The notes beneath the pieces are model-generated. The model saw nothing but the letters and a program-made list of their open reading frames with translations. It was not told the origin of the DNA and did no database searches. Position numbers and translations under genes: made by a program. A stretch of 57,741 bases of DNA from Actinokineospora spheciospongiae (lineage in GTDB: Bacteria > Actinomycetota > Actinomycetes > Mycobacteriales > Pseudonocardiaceae). The stretch is from assembly GCF_000564855.1 (NCBI RefSeq), contig NZ_AYXG01000240.1, forward strand, positions 1-57,741, in the 5' to 3' direction. Shown piece after piece: positions 39,258 to 48,768 of the stretch (the first letter of the stretch is position 1; each line of letters begins with the position of its first letter).

Positions 39258-39839
39258 TCAGGGCAGTTCCGGTTCGACCAGCTTGGCAGCGTCCAGCACC
39301 TTGGGACAGATGACTTCGGGCGGCATCCCACCGCCTGCCCCGGAGCCCAGTACGTCCACTCGTGAGGTCGCGGTCAGTTCGAGTGATACCGCACACGAGG
39401 AGCTGGTTGCAGTTCCATGCCATTGGATTGCTCGGTGATCCCCTATTGTCAGCGGTTCTTTCTCGCTGGTGGAGGTTACTTTGTCGATACCGAGCTTGGG
39501 AAAGACGGCCACCGCTAAAGTGTAACTTTCCGCTCCCGTTTCTTTGGCGACCTTCCACTGGCAGAGTTTTGCACTTCTGGTTTCGTCGGGTTCTGCTGGC
39601 CCTGTCACGCCAAGTGCGGTTTTGGTGGCTGGAGTGAACAGGACGCACGGGTCGAGCGTGTCTGCCCCCTCATCTGAGGTGGGTGGTTGTGATGGGGATG
39701 TGGTTGCCTGATCGGATTTGTTCGGTTCCGCCGTCGCAGCAGTGGGATTGCCTGGTGTCTGCGTGGAGCACGCCGTGATCATGCCAAGGGCAAGTATGGC
39801 GAGAACCGCACCGATACGGGTGAGTTTCACGATGGTCAC
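39258..39839 (-). CDS. DUF3558 lipoprotein
   Basis: A 193-aa lipoprotein. The signal peptide IGAVLAILALGMITAC ends in a lipobox with the lipid-bearing Cys near residue 24. A Thr/Pro-rich linker is followed by the DUF3558 domain (LDPCVLFTPATKTALGV ... LCQWKVAKETGAESYTLAVAVF ... AVSLELTATSRVDVLG). DUF3558 proteins are common actinobacterial surface lipoproteins of unknown function. The GTG start overlaps the upstream gene stop (GTGA). Base composition is less GC-rich than the flanks. Confidence 0.85.
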   Translation of the reverse strand: MTIVKLTRIGAVLAILALGMITACSTQTPGNPTAATAEPNKSDQATTSPSQPPTSDEGADTLDPCVLFTPATKTALGVTGPAEPDETRSAKLCQWKVAKETGAESYTLAVAVFPKLGIDKVTSTSEKEPLTIGDHRAIQWHGTATSSSCAVSLELTATSRVDVLGSGAGGGMPPEVICPKVLDAAKLVEPELP

Positions 39840-40276
39840 TCCTCTGGTGCGAGTTGCCTGGCCGTGTCTTCGTCGACATGGCGGTAGTTGCTCATCGCCA
39901 CCTTGATGGCCGCCTCGGCCTTGACCAGCGTCTCTTGAAGGGCGGTGAGTTGGGTCAGAAAGCCCTGGTGGTCGGTGGCCACCTGATGAACATACGGCTT
40001 CATCACCGTGGAGGCGTTGCTGCCACCGAGCATAGGCTCTTGGCCCAGGACAAGGCGCAGGTTTTGCTGCTTTTCCAGCCAGTCGAGCAACTTGCGGATG
40101 GCGGCCAGCAGGGCGTTGCCGCCGTGCTCGTTGACCGCGAACTGGCCTGCCGCTGCCGCGCCCACGAGTGCGTTCATGGACGCGCCGATTTGCTCCAGTG
40201 ACGCGTTGCTGCCCTCATCGATGTACACCATGCCCCCCGCCGTGCCTGTGGTGACGATGCGTTGACAGGTGGTCAC
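39836..40276 (-). CDS. Helical protein with YxxxD, possible type VII (ESX) secretion substrate
   Basis: A 146-aa helical protein of no recognised family. NASLEQIGASMNALVGAAAAGQ, LLAAIRKLLDWLEKQQN and LTALQETLVKAEAAIKVAMSNYRHVDED give a helix-hairpin character of WXG100/EspC type. Near the C-terminus Tyr131 and Asp135 form YRHVD, the YxxxD/E export signal of type VII systems. It is coupled to the DUF3558 lipoprotein by GTGA overlap. A start at the ATG 15 codons downstream is possible. Lower GC than the surroundings suggests recent gain. No secretion machinery is in the window. Confidence 0.6.
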   Translation of the reverse strand: MTTCQRIVTTGTAGGMVYIDEGSNASLEQIGASMNALVGAAAAGQFAVNEHGGNALLAAIRKLLDWLEKQQNLRLVLGQEPMLGGSNASTVMKPYVHQVATDHQGFLTQLTALQETLVKAEAAIKVAMSNYRHVDEDTARQLAPEE

Positions 40277-40330
40277 TCTAGGAGCTGTAGGGGTGGTGTG
40301 TCTCGGGTTTGAAACAACCCCGGCGAGCCG

Positions 40331-41101
40331 CTAGTCCAGGTTGGCGTCCGCGTAGACGACCATCGCCGAGCGCAAGTACTCCGCCAGGCGCGGGTCGGTC
40401 TTGTCGAACTTGACCCGAAACTTCGGGTCGTCGGCGTACACGTTGGCCAACCCCTTGTATGACTCCCGGTTCGGCACCCAGTTGCCCTGGAGCCACCGGT
40501 GGTGTCCGGCGATCGTCTCCTGCACGGCCGGGTCGTCCGGTGCCCGGTTCGCGTCGATGTGCCCGATCAGCGTTTCCAGCGCGGCGACCCAGACCTTGCC
40601 CTGTTCGCGCATCCAGTCCTGGCCCTTGGTGCGGTATTCGGCGTTCGCCGCGTCCACGTGCTCGGCGCCCCAGCGCTTCCGCGCTTCGGCCTGCAACGCC
40701 TCCTGCTTTTCCGGGTCGAAGCCCTCGAACCAGTGCGCCACGGATGTCGTTGTCATCTCAGCGTTCCTCTCCACCTCGGTGATCGTGCGGGAGACGGTTC
40801 GCGCGAGCCGGTCGAACCGGTCTCGCTCGGCCAGGAGTCGGTCGCGGTGTTGGCGCAGGGCCACCACCTGGTCCTTCTCGCGGTCGACGATCTCGGCGAT
40901 CGCGTCCAGGCCGAGCCCCAGTTCGCGCAGGAGCAGGATTTCCTGCAACCGCAGCACCTGTTCCCGCTCGTAGTAGCGGTAGCCGTTGTGGCCCACGAAC
41001 GCGGGCGGCAGCAGACCGATGTCGTCATAGTGCCGCAGCGTTCGGGAGGTCACCTTCGCCATTCGCGCCACCTGTTGGATCGACCAGGCCACCGCGCTCA
41101 T
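40331..41101 (-). CDS. MerR-family regulator with TipAS-like ligand domain
   Basis: A 256-aa protein. The MerR HTH (YSIQQVARMAKVTSRTLRHYDDIGLLPPAFVGHNGYRYY region) and dimerisation helix are followed by a TipAS-type domain: FEGFDPEKQEALQAEARKRWGAE ... AGHHRWLQGNWVPNRESYKGLANVYADDPKFRVKFDKTDPRLAEYL. TipA proteins bind thiopeptide antibiotics covalently through a Cys and activate resistance genes; no Cys is seen in this C-terminal domain, so another ligand is likely. Confidence 0.87.
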   Translation of the reverse strand: MSAVAWSIQQVARMAKVTSRTLRHYDDIGLLPPAFVGHNGYRYYEREQVLRLQEILLLRELGLGLDAIAEIVDREKDQVVALRQHRDRLLAERDRFDRLARTVSRTITEVERNAEMTTTSVAHWFEGFDPEKQEALQAEARKRWGAEHVDAANAEYRTKGQDWMREQGKVWVAALETLIGHIDANRAPDDPAVQETIAGHHRWLQGNWVPNRESYKGLANVYADDPKFRVKFDKTDPRLAEYLRSAMVVYADANLD

Positions 41102-41155
41102 CTCCCCGTCATCTCGCTGACCCGGTCAACGGTAGAAGTTGACGCGGCGAGAAGG

Positions 41156-41983
41156 TCAAACCCCGTTTTCGGCGGGGGCCACCGCCGCCCAGTCCAGCGT
41201 GACCTCGCCCAGGCGCCAGCGCCTGCGGTCGTCGAGGACCGGCCAGCCCTCGGCGGCCAGCAGGCGCGCCGACTCCACCCAGCGGGCGCGCGGGCCGAAC
41301 GGGGCGAACGCCGCCGCGGTGGCCCAGCAGGCGTCCAGGGCGGCGAGCAGGTCGTGCACCCGCTCGCCGGGCACGTTGCGGTGGATCAGCGCCTTCGGCA
41401 GGCGCTCGGCCAGGTCGGACGGCTTCTCGATGCCCGACGGCAGGCAGGACAGGGTGAGCGTCAGCGGCCCGTCCACCGTCAGGGCCACCCAGCAGCAGCG
41501 CCTGCCGATCTCGTCGCACGTGCCCTCGACCAGCAGGCCGCCGGGGGCCAGGCGGGCGAGCATGGTGTCCCACGCCGCCGTCGATTCGGCCTCGGTGTAC
41601 TGGCGCAGGACGTTGAACGCGCGCAGCAGCACCGGGCGGGCGCCCGCGAGTTCAAAGCCGCCGCGGCGGAAGTCCAGCCGGGGAGGGTCGGCGGCGGGTG
41701 CGGCGGCGGCGACCCGTTCCGGGTCGATCTCCAGGCCCAGCACGCGCACGCCCGGCTGGACCGCGCGCAGCCGGGCGGCCAGTTCCACGGTCGTCACCGG
41801 GGTGGCGCCGTAGCCGAGGTCGACGACCAGCGGGTCCGGGGTGCCCGCCAGCCGGGTGCGGACCTCGGGGGAGCCGGTGAGCCAGCGGTCGACGCGGCGC
41901 AGCCGGTTCGGGTTCGTGGTGCCCCGGGTCGGTGCGCCCAGGGCTCGCGCCCGGCCCGCGGCCAGGCGGGGTGCGCGGGCCAT
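41156..41983 (-). CDS. SAM-dependent methyltransferase-like protein
   Basis: A 275-aa protein. PLVVDLGYGATPVTTVELAARL is the SAM-binding motif I and VRVLGLEIDPERVAAA is motif II. It has a basic N-terminus (ARAPRLAAGRARALGAPTRGTTNPNRLRRVDRWL). A later part (LARLAPGGLLVEGTCDEIGRRCCW) is unusually Cys-containing. The substrate is unknown. The ATG overlaps the stop of the DUF2505 gene (TGATG), so the two are co-translated. Confidence 0.75.
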   Translation of the reverse strand: MARAPRLAAGRARALGAPTRGTTNPNRLRRVDRWLTGSPEVRTRLAGTPDPLVVDLGYGATPVTTVELAARLRAVQPGVRVLGLEIDPERVAAAAPAADPPRLDFRRGGFELAGARPVLLRAFNVLRQYTEAESTAAWDTMLARLAPGGLLVEGTCDEIGRRCCWVALTVDGPLTLTLSCLPSGIEKPSDLAERLPKALIHRNVPGERVHDLLAALDACWATAAAFAPFGPRARWVESARLLAAEGWPVLDDRRRWRLGEVTLDWAAVAPAENGV

Positions 41984-42486
41984 CAGCCGCCGTGCTCGGC
42001 CAGCCAGGCCGCGGTGAACTCCGCCTCGGCGGCCAGCAGCCTGCCGACCTGCTCGGCGATCACCGACTCGACCTTGCCGCCGACGAACGGGATGCGCACC
42101 TTCACCTCGCCCGAGGTGGTCCACACGCTGCCCGAACCGCTGTCGACCAGCGCGAACCGGCCCTTGATGTCGCCGGGGACCCCGGACACGGCGGCGGTGG
42201 TGTCCCCGGCGAAACCGGTTCCGTCCGGGCGCCAGCCCTCGGTGCGCTCGACCACCAGGTCGCCCTTGATGACCGTGCGGGCCACCGACGGCAGTCGGGC
42301 CGCGTCGACGCCCTGGCGCAGCCGGAACACCACCTCGGCGCCGCGCTCGGTGTAGTCGATCAGCCGCGCGTCCTTGCCGCCGAGCACCCGCAGGCGCTCG
42401 GCGAGGAAGTCGCGGTCGACGAACGCCGCGTGCACCGCCTTCGCGGGCACGGGGAACGCGGCACGGTGCTCGATGCGGCTCGCCAT
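41983..42486 (-). CDS. DUF2505 (SRPBCC-like) protein, Rv0481c-like
   Basis: A 167-aa protein with the helix-grip opening MASRIEHRAAFPVPAKAVHAAFVDRDFLAERLRVLGGK and the closing helix VIAEQVGRLLAAEAEFTAAWLAEHGG. DUF2505 members are lipid-binding-fold proteins of unknown function. It diverges from murB, as Rv0481c does from murB (Rv0482) in mycobacteria, which supports its identity. Confidence 0.85.
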   Translation of the reverse strand: MASRIEHRAAFPVPAKAVHAAFVDRDFLAERLRVLGGKDARLIDYTERGAEVVFRLRQGVDAARLPSVARTVIKGDLVVERTEGWRPDGTGFAGDTTAAVSGVPGDIKGRFALVDSGSGSVWTTSGEVKVRIPFVGGKVESVIAEQVGRLLAAEAEFTAAWLAEHGG

Positions 42487-42511
42487 GGGCTGGAGGTTAC
42501 CGTTGGCGCCC

Positions 42512-43618
42512 GTGACGAGCCTCCCCGTCGGTCAGCCGACCCACCCCCGCGTCCCGCTCAGCGGCTACACCACGCTGCGCCTGGGTGGACCGGCGGCGGC
42601 GTTCGTGACCGCCACCACCGCCGCCGAGGCGGTCGACGCGGTCCGCGGCGCCGACGCCGCGGGCACCCCGCTGCTGGTCCTCGGCGGCGGTTCCAACCTG
42701 GTCATCGGCGACCCGGGCTTCGACGGCACGGTCGTGCACGTCGCCCACCGCGGCACCAAGATCGACACGGCGGGTCCCGGCCGGGTCCGGCTCACCGTGG
42801 AGGCGGGCGAGGACTGGGACCACGTGGTCGCGGGCGCCGTCGAGGCGGGCCTCGGCGGCCTGGAATGCCTCTCCGGCATCCCCGGCCTGGTCGGTGCCAC
42901 CCCGGTGCAGAACGTCGGGGCGTACGGGGTGGAGATCAGCCAGGTCCTCACCTGCGTCGACCTGCTCGACCGCGCCACCGGTGAGGTCCGCACCCTGGCG
43001 GTGGAGGAACTGGGCCTGGGGTACCGCACCAGCGTCCTCAAGGGCACCGACCGCGCCGTCGTCCTCCGCGCCACCTTCACCCTCAGCGACGACGGCCTGT
43101 CCATGCCGATCCGCTACACCGAGCTGGCCCGCGCCCTCGGCGTCCGCCAGGACGAGCGGGTGCCGGTCGCCGCCGCCCGCGAGGCGGTCCTGGGCCTGCG
43201 CCGGGGCAAGGGCATGGTCCTCGACCCCACCGACCACGACACCTGGAGCGCGGGCTCCTTCTTCACCAACCCGATCGTCCCGGACGCCGACGCCGACGAG
43301 GTCCTGGCCCGCATCACCGCCCGGGTCGGCCCGGACGTGCCGGTCCCGCGCTACCCGGCCAACCCGGGCGCCTCCAAGCTGTCCGCCGCCTGGCTGATCG
43401 AGCGCGCGGGCTTCACCAAGGGCTACAGCCGACCCCCGGGCCGGGCGGCGCTGTCCGGCAAGCACACCCTCGCCCTCACCAACCGCGGCGGCGCCACCAC
43501 CGCCGACCTCCTCACCCTCGCCGGAACCATCCGCGACGGCGTCCACAGCACCTTCGGCGTCACCCTGCACCCGGAACCGGTCCTGGTGAACTGCTCCCTC
43601 GCCGACCACCCCGAGTAG
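42512..43618 (+). CDS. murB: UDP-N-acetylenolpyruvoylglucosamine reductase MurB
   Basis: A 368-aa FAD enzyme that reduces UDP-GlcNAc-enolpyruvate to UDP-MurNAc with NADPH, the second committed peptidoglycan step. TTLRLGGPAAAF begins the FAD domain; VLGGGSNLVI, LSGIPGLVGATPVQNVGAYG and YRTSVLKG mark type I MurB, with the proton-donating Ser in SAGSFFTNP and a C-terminal Glu in HPEPVLVN. The GTG is used here; a TTG three codons upstream has GGAGG at six bases and could be the true start. Confidence 0.95.
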   Translation: MTSLPVGQPTHPRVPLSGYTTLRLGGPAAAFVTATTAAEAVDAVRGADAAGTPLLVLGGGSNLVIGDPGFDGTVVHVAHRGTKIDTAGPGRVRLTVEAGEDWDHVVAGAVEAGLGGLECLSGIPGLVGATPVQNVGAYGVEISQVLTCVDLLDRATGEVRTLAVEELGLGYRTSVLKGTDRAVVLRATFTLSDDGLSMPIRYTELARALGVRQDERVPVAAAREAVLGLRRGKGMVLDPTDHDTWSAGSFFTNPIVPDADADEVLARITARVGPDVPVPRYPANPGASKLSAAWLIERAGFTKGYSRPPGRAALSGKHTLALTNRGGATTADLLTLAGTIRDGVHSTFGVTLHPEPVLVNCSLADHPE

Positions 43619-43628
43619 GTCCCGCGCC

Positions 43629-44657
43629 GTGCGCCTCGACCTGGCCCGCATCCGCGACGCGGTGTCCGCGATCGACCCGGCGTTCCTGCGCAGCCCGCAG
43701 TTCCGGTCGTGGCCGCTCGACGCCGCCCTCGGGTGCTCGGTGACGTTGAAGGTGGAAACCCTCAACCCGGTGCGCAGCTTCAAGGGCCGCGGAACCGAAC
43801 TGGTCGTCTCGCGGCTGCTGTCCGAGCGCCGGTACCCCTCGGTCGTGTGCGCCAGCGCGGGCAACTTGGGCCAGGCGCTCGCCTACAGCGGCGCGCGGCG
43901 CGGCGTGCCCGTCGCCGTCTTCGCCGCCGCGAACGCCAACCCCCTCAAGGTCGAGCGCATGCGCTCCCTGGGTGCGGCGGTGCACCTGGAGGGGGACGAC
44001 ATCGAACGGCCCAGGGCCCTCGCCCGCGAGTACGCCCGGACCGAGGGGGCGTTCCTGGTCGAGGACAGCCTCGACGTCGACACCTGCGAGGGCGCGGCGA
44101 CGATCGCCCTGGAACTCCTCGCAGGCCCCGCGCGCCCCGACGTGCTGGTCATCGCCCTCGGCGGCGGTGCCCTGGCCAGCGGCGTCGGCTACGTGACCAG
44201 GCAGTTGTCCCCGGACACCCGGGTCATCGCGGTGCAACCGGCAGGCGCCCCCGCCATGGCGCTGTCCTGGCGGGCGCGGGCGGTGGTCAACACCGACGCC
44301 GTCGACACGATCGCCGACGGCGTCGCGGGCAGGCACCCCATCCCCGAGGTCCTCGACGACCTCCTGGAGGTCCTGGACGACGTCACCCTGGTCGACGAAG
44401 ACCTCATCAAGCGCGGCATGCGCCTCCTGCTGGAGTGCGCCGGGCTCGTCGTCGAACCGTCGGCCGCCCTCGGGGTGGCGGCCGTCCTCGGGGACCCCGA
44501 GCGGTTCGCCGGGCTGGACGTGGCCACGGTCGTGTGCGGCAGCAACGTCGCCCCCGCCGACTTCCGCACCTGGACGGCGCCACCCGGCGCCCACTCGGAG
44601 CGGGTCAGCTCGGTTCGCGGTGCGCCCGGGTCGCCGACGCCTGGGCGCGGGGCTTGA
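43629..44657 (+). CDS. PLP-dependent fold-type II enzyme (threonine dehydratase-like)
   Basis: A 342-aa protein. The PLP lysine is in VRSFKGRGTE and the phosphate loop in IALGGGALASGVG; CASAGNLGQALAYSGARRG holds the substrate-binding loop. This is typical of threonine/serine dehydratases and related beta-eliminating enzymes; the exact substrate is uncertain. The start is GTG ten bases after murB. Its last 53 bases overlap the end of the convergent SDR gene, so the C-terminal tail (RVSSVRGAPGSPTPGRGA) is not part of the fold. Confidence 0.83.
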   Translation: MRLDLARIRDAVSAIDPAFLRSPQFRSWPLDAALGCSVTLKVETLNPVRSFKGRGTELVVSRLLSERRYPSVVCASAGNLGQALAYSGARRGVPVAVFAAANANPLKVERMRSLGAAVHLEGDDIERPRALAREYARTEGAFLVEDSLDVDTCEGAATIALELLAGPARPDVLVIALGGGALASGVGYVTRQLSPDTRVIAVQPAGAPAMALSWRARAVVNTDAVDTIADGVAGRHPIPEVLDDLLEVLDDVTLVDEDLIKRGMRLLLECAGLVVEPSAALGVAAVLGDPERFAGLDVATVVCGSNVAPADFRTWTAPPGAHSERVSSVRGAPGSPTPGRGA

Positions 44658-45342
44658 GCACGATCTGGTCCAGGTTGACGTGCGCCGGGCGGGTCACCGC
44701 GAAGGCGATCACCTCGGCCACGTCGTCCGCCGTCAGCGGCTCGATGCCCTGGTAGACCGCCGCGGCCCGGTCCGCGTCGCCGTCGAAGCGGGTCAGGGAG
44801 AAGTCGGTCTCGACCATGCCGGGGAGGATTTCGGTGAAGCGGACCGGCCTGCCCAGGAGTTCGCCGCGCAGCGTGCGGTGCAGGGCCGACTGGGCGTGCT
44901 TGGCCGCCGTGTAGCCCGCGCCGCCGTCGTAGACCTCCACCGCGGCGATGGAGGTCACGGTGACCACGTGGCCGTCGCCGGAGGCGACCAGGGGCGGCAG
45001 GAGGGCCTTGGTCATCCGGAGGGTGCCCAGCACGTTGGTCTCGTACATCCAGCGCCACTGCTCGACGTCCGCCGCGTCGACGCGGTCGAGGCCCAGGGCA
45101 CCGCCCGCGTTGTTCACCAGCACGTCGACCCGGTCCAACTGTCCCGCGAAGGCGTCCACCGACTCCTGCGAGGTCACGTCCAACTCCAGCGCCCGGCCGC
45201 CGACCCGCTCCGCCACCGCTTCCAGCCGGTCCAGCCTGCGGGCGCCGAGCACCACGGCGAAGCCCGCCCCGGCCAGTGCCGCCGCGGTCGCGGCCCCGAT
45301 CCCGGTGCTCGCCCCGGTCACCACTGCAACACGTTTCTCCAC
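44605..45342 (-). CDS. Short-chain dehydrogenase (Rv0484c-like)
   Basis: A 245-aa classical SDR. VVTGASTGIG binds the cofactor, NNAGG follows, and the active site has TVTSIAAVE (Ser) and YTAAKHAQSALH (Y-x-x-x-K). It resembles NADP-dependent serine/3-hydroxy acid dehydrogenases of the YdfG type. It lies between murB and mshA regions as in mycobacteria. Substrate unknown. Confidence 0.87.
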   Translation of the reverse strand: MEKRVAVVTGASTGIGAATAAALAGAGFAVVLGARRLDRLEAVAERVGGRALELDVTSQESVDAFAGQLDRVDVLVNNAGGALGLDRVDAADVEQWRWMYETNVLGTLRMTKALLPPLVASGDGHVVTVTSIAAVEVYDGGAGYTAAKHAQSALHRTLRGELLGRPVRFTEILPGMVETDFSLTRFDGDADRAAAVYQGIEPLTADDVAEVIAFAVTRPAHVNLDQIVLKPRAQASATRAHREPS

Positions 45343-45479
45343 GTCACCGATAATCCTCTCGGGGGAATTTCGTTCCCTTCCGGGGGGTTGTGAGAACTGT
45401 CACCGGGGGTGCACCCCACCGCGCCCCCACCCCGGGCGTCTTTCCCCACGGGACACGATTTCGGACTTGGAGGTCACCG

Positions 45480-46676
45480 GTGAGAAGCACGGCAACGAAG
45501 ACCAGGAACTCGACCCTGATCGGGGCGTTGTTCTCGGTTCTCGTCCTGCTCACCGCCTGCACCTCGGAGGGGTCGGGCACGCCCGGTTCCTCCGGTGGCG
45601 GGGCGGCGGGCACGACCGCCGAAACCCCACCGGTGGCGAAGCTGACCGCCCTCCCGGCCGCCGACGCCGCGGACGTCTCGCCCGCCGCGCCGGTGCGGGT
45701 CACCGTGGCGGACGGGAAGCTCGACGAGGTGGCGCTGACCAACGCCGAGGGCAAGGCCGTCAAGGGCGAGCTGTCCGCCGACAAGCTGACCTGGACCTCC
45801 GCGGAGACCCTGGGGTACGCCAAGAAGTACACCTACGACGCGTCGGCGACCGGCAGCGACGGCAAGCAGGTGGAGCTGAAGGGCTCCTTCACCACGCTCA
45901 AGCCCGCGAAGACGCCGCGCGCCACCGTCAACCCGGCCGACAACGCCAACGTCGGCGTGGCGATGCCGATCAGCGTGAAGTTCCCCGAGGGCAAGGTCAC
46001 CGACAAGGCCGCCGTGGAGAAGGCGCTCACCGTCACCACCTCGGTCCCGGTCGAGGGCTCCTGGGCGTGGCTCAACGACCAGCAGGTCGACTGGCGGCCG
46101 AAGGAGTACTGGCCCGCGGGCACCAAGGTCTCCGTCAGCGCCAAGCTCTACGGGCTGGCCTACGGCGGCGGCGCCTACGGCAAGGCCGACCTGACCAGCG
46201 ACTTCACCATCGGCCGCAACCAGGTCACCAAGGTCCACACGCCCGACCACAAGCTGAACGTGTACCGCGACGGCGCGCTGGTCGCCAGCTACCCGGCCAG
46301 CAACGGCAAGGACTCCGACCCGAACCTGAACACGCCCAACGGCACCATGATCGTCATGCAGAAGGACCCGGTCGGCGACTTCTCCAACCCGCAGTACGGC
46401 TACACCAACGTGATGAAGAAGTGGGCCGTGCGGTTCTCCAACCACGGCGAGTTCATCCACGAGAACAACGACAACGCCGCCAACATCGGCAAGGCCAACA
46501 CCTCGCACGGCTGCGTCAACCTGCTGGAGGCCGACGCCAAGGCCTACTTCGACAGCGCGCTGGTGGGCGACCCGGTCGAGGTCACCGGCTCCCAGGCGAA
46601 CATGCCCACCACCTCCGACGTCTACGACTGGCTGATCCCGTGGGCGCAGTGGCAGAGCATGTCCGCCCTCCGGTGA
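45480..46676 (+). CDS. L,D-transpeptidase lipoprotein (LprQ/LdtE-like)
   Basis: A 398-aa lipoprotein. A signal peptide ends in the lipobox LVLLTAC. Two immunoglobulin-like domains follow (about residues 50-240). The YkuD catalytic domain carries [10 protein letters not shown] and SHGCVNL, with the nucleophile Cys345. It makes 3-3 cross-links in peptidoglycan or attaches proteins to it, outside the membrane. The GTG start has GGAGG at seven bases. In Mycobacterium tuberculosis the corresponding gene (Rv0483) also follows murB. Confidence 0.93.
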   Translation: MRSTATKTRNSTLIGALFSVLVLLTACTSEGSGTPGSSGGGAAGTTAETPPVAKLTALPAADAADVSPAAPVRVTVADGKLDEVALTNAEGKAVKGELSADKLTWTSAETLGYAKKYTYDASATGSDGKQVELKGSFTTLKPAKTPRATVNPADNANVGVAMPISVKFPEGKVTDKAAVEKALTVTTSVPVEGSWAWLNDQQVDWRPKEYWPAGTKVSVSAKLYGLAYGGGAYGKADLTSDFTIGRNQVTKVHTPDHKLNVYRDGALVASYPASNGKDSDPNLNTPNGTMIVMQKDPVGDFSNPQYGYTNVMKKWAVRFSNHGEFIHENNDNAANIGKANTSHGCVNLLEADAKAYFDSALVGDPVEVTGSQANMPTTSDVYDWLIPWAQWQSMSALR

Positions 46677-47476
46677 CCCGCACCACCGGCGGCGGGCTGT
46701 CGCTGCTGGAGCGCGGCGAGCCGGGCAGGCCCGCGATCGTGCTCCTGCACGGCTGGGCGCAGACCGGGGAGGTGTGGTCGGACGCGGTCGACGCGCTCGC
46801 CGACGAGTTCCACCTCCTGGTGCCCGACCTGCGCGGCCACGGGCGCTCCGGCGGGGTCGACGGGCCGTTCGACGACGGCCGGGTGTGGGCGGACGACCTC
46901 GCCGAGGTGATCGCCCTCGCCCGCGGCCCGGTGACCCTGGTCGGCTGGTCCTACGGCGGGTTGGTGATCACCGACTACCTGCGCTCCCGCGGCTGCGCGG
47001 GCCTGCGCGGGATCGTGCTGGTCGGTGCGCTGACCGAGATCGGCCGCGGCAACCCCGGCGGGGCGGTCGGCCCGGCCATGCGCGCCGCCCTGCCGGACGT
47101 GCTCAGCCCGGACGACGCGGTCGCCGAGCCCGCCGCCCGGGCGCTCATCACGGCCATGACCGCCGAGCCCCCCGCCCCGGGGGTCGTGGAGCGCGGGGTG
47201 GCCACCACGCTGCGCACCCCCGCCCACGTCCGGCGTGGCCTGTTCACCCGATCGGTGAGCAGCGGGGACGTCCTCGCGGGCATCACCGTGCCGACGCTGG
47301 TGCTGCACGGCGACCAGGACGCCGTGGTCGCCCCGGCCGCGGCCGAGTACGCGCTCGGGAAGATTCCGGGGGCCTCCGCGCGTTGGTTCACCCGGGTGGG
47401 GCACATGCCCTTCGCCGAGCGGGCCGCCGAGTTCACCCACGCCGTTCGCTCGCACGCGGGAGGTCGGAAGGAGTGA
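46673..47476 (+). CDS. Alpha/beta hydrolase
   Basis: A 267-aa hydrolase. [10 protein letters not shown] is the oxyanion region, [10 protein letters not shown] the nucleophile elbow with Ser, HGDQDAVV the acid Asp and VGHMPFAE the catalytic His. It resembles haloperoxidase/epoxide-hydrolase-like esterases; the substrate is unknown. The GTG start overlaps the transpeptidase stop, and its own stop overlaps or abuts mshA, so it is in the ldt-hydrolase-mshA run. Confidence 0.85.
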   Translation: MTRTTGGGLSLLERGEPGRPAIVLLHGWAQTGEVWSDAVDALADEFHLLVPDLRGHGRSGGVDGPFDDGRVWADDLAEVIALARGPVTLVGWSYGGLVITDYLRSRGCAGLRGIVLVGALTEIGRGNPGGAVGPAMRAALPDVLSPDDAVAEPAARALITAMTAEPPAPGVVERGVATTLRTPAHVRRGLFTRSVSSGDVLAGITVPTLVLHGDQDAVVAPAAAEYALGKIPGASARWFTRVGHMPFAERAAEFTHAVRSHAGGRKE

Positions 47477-47481
47477 ACGGC

Positions 47482-48768
47482 GTGACGCAGCTTCACCGGC
47501 CGCGCAGGGTGGCGGTGTTGTCGGTCCACACGTCCCCGCTCGAACAGCCCGGCACGGGCGACGCGGGCGGGCTCAACGTGTACGTGAGCGAGACGACCCG
47601 GCGGCTGGCCCGGCACGGCATCGCCGTCGAGGTCTTCACCCGGGCCACGTCCTCGGACCTGCCGCCGGTGGTGGAGCTGGCCCACGGGGTGCTGGTCCGG
47701 CACGTCACCGCGGGCCCGTACGAGCCGCTGGAGCGGGCCGAGCTGCCCAGCCAGCTCTGCGCGTTCACCGCGGGTGTGCTGCGCGCCGAGGCCCGCCAGG
47801 ACCCGGGCCACTACGACCTCGTGCACTCGCACTACTGGCTGTCCGGGCAGGTCGGCTGGCTGGTCCGGGAGCGCTGGGGGGTGCCGCTGGTGCACACCGC
47901 GCACACCCTGGCCAAGGTCAAGAACGCCGCGCTCGCCGACGGCGACGCCCCCGAACCGCGGGTGCGGGTGATCGGCGAGCAGCAGGTGGTCGACGAGGCC
48001 GACCGGCTCATCGCCAACACCGACGTGGAGGCGGCCCAGCTCACCGGCCTCTACGCCGCCGACCCGGACAAGGTGCACACCATCGCCCCCGGGGTCGACC
48101 TCGACCGCTTCCGCCCGGCCGACCGGGCCGCCGACCGCGCCGCCCTGGGCATCCCGGCCGACGCGGTCGTGTTCGCCTTCGTCGGCCGGGTGCAGCCGCT
48201 CAAGGCCCCCGACGTGCTGCTGCGCGCCGCCGCCGAACTGCTCGCCCGCGGCGACCTCGCCAGGGACCGACTGGTCGTGCTGGTCGCGGGCGGCCCGTCC
48301 GGCTCCGGCCTGGACCAGCCCGCCGCGCTACAGGACCTGGCCGCCGCGCTGGGCATCACCGACGTGGTCCGGTTCCTGCCGCCGCAGTCCGGCGACGCGC
48401 TGGCCAGGGTGTACCGGGCGGCCGACGTGGTGGCGGTGCCCAGCCACAACGAGAGCTTCGGCCTGGTGGCCCTGGAGGCGCAGGCCTGCGGCACCCCCGT
48501 GGTGGCCGCCGCGGTCGGCGGCCTCCCGGTCGCGGTCGCCGACGGCCGCTCCGGCCTGCTCGTCGACGGCCACGCCACTCCCGACTGGGCCGACGCGCTG
48601 ACCCGGCTGGCCACCGCCCCCCGGTTGCGGGCCGAACTGGCGGCGGGCGCGGTCCGCCACGCCCGCGCCTTCTCCTGGGACCGCACCACCGACGCGCTGC
48701 TGGCGGGCTACGCGGAAGCGGGGCGCGCGCTGCGGCGGTCGCTGCCGCGTGTTGAGGTTGCGGTGTGA
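47482..48768 (+). CDS. mshA: D-inositol-3-phosphate glycosyltransferase MshA
   Basis: A 428-aa GT4 enzyme that transfers GlcNAc from UDP-GlcNAc to 1L-myo-inositol-1-phosphate, the first step of mycothiol synthesis. [24 protein letters not shown] is the diagnostic N-terminal motif; [19 protein letters not shown] and [18 protein letters not shown] (donor-binding Glu) follow. I chose the GTG with GGAAGGAG about eight bases upstream; a GTG three codons earlier lies too close to that site. Confidence 0.96.
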   Translation: MTQLHRPRRVAVLSVHTSPLEQPGTGDAGGLNVYVSETTRRLARHGIAVEVFTRATSSDLPPVVELAHGVLVRHVTAGPYEPLERAELPSQLCAFTAGVLRAEARQDPGHYDLVHSHYWLSGQVGWLVRERWGVPLVHTAHTLAKVKNAALADGDAPEPRVRVIGEQQVVDEADRLIANTDVEAAQLTGLYAADPDKVHTIAPGVDLDRFRPADRAADRAALGIPADAVVFAFVGRVQPLKAPDVLLRAAAELLARGDLARDRLVVLVAGGPSGSGLDQPAALQDLAAALGITDVVRFLPPQSGDALARVYRAADVVAVPSHNESFGLVALEAQACGTPVVAAAVGGLPVAVADGRSGLLVDGHATPDWADALTRLATAPRLRAELAAGAVRHARAFSWDRTTDALLAGYAEAGRALRRSLPRVEVAV

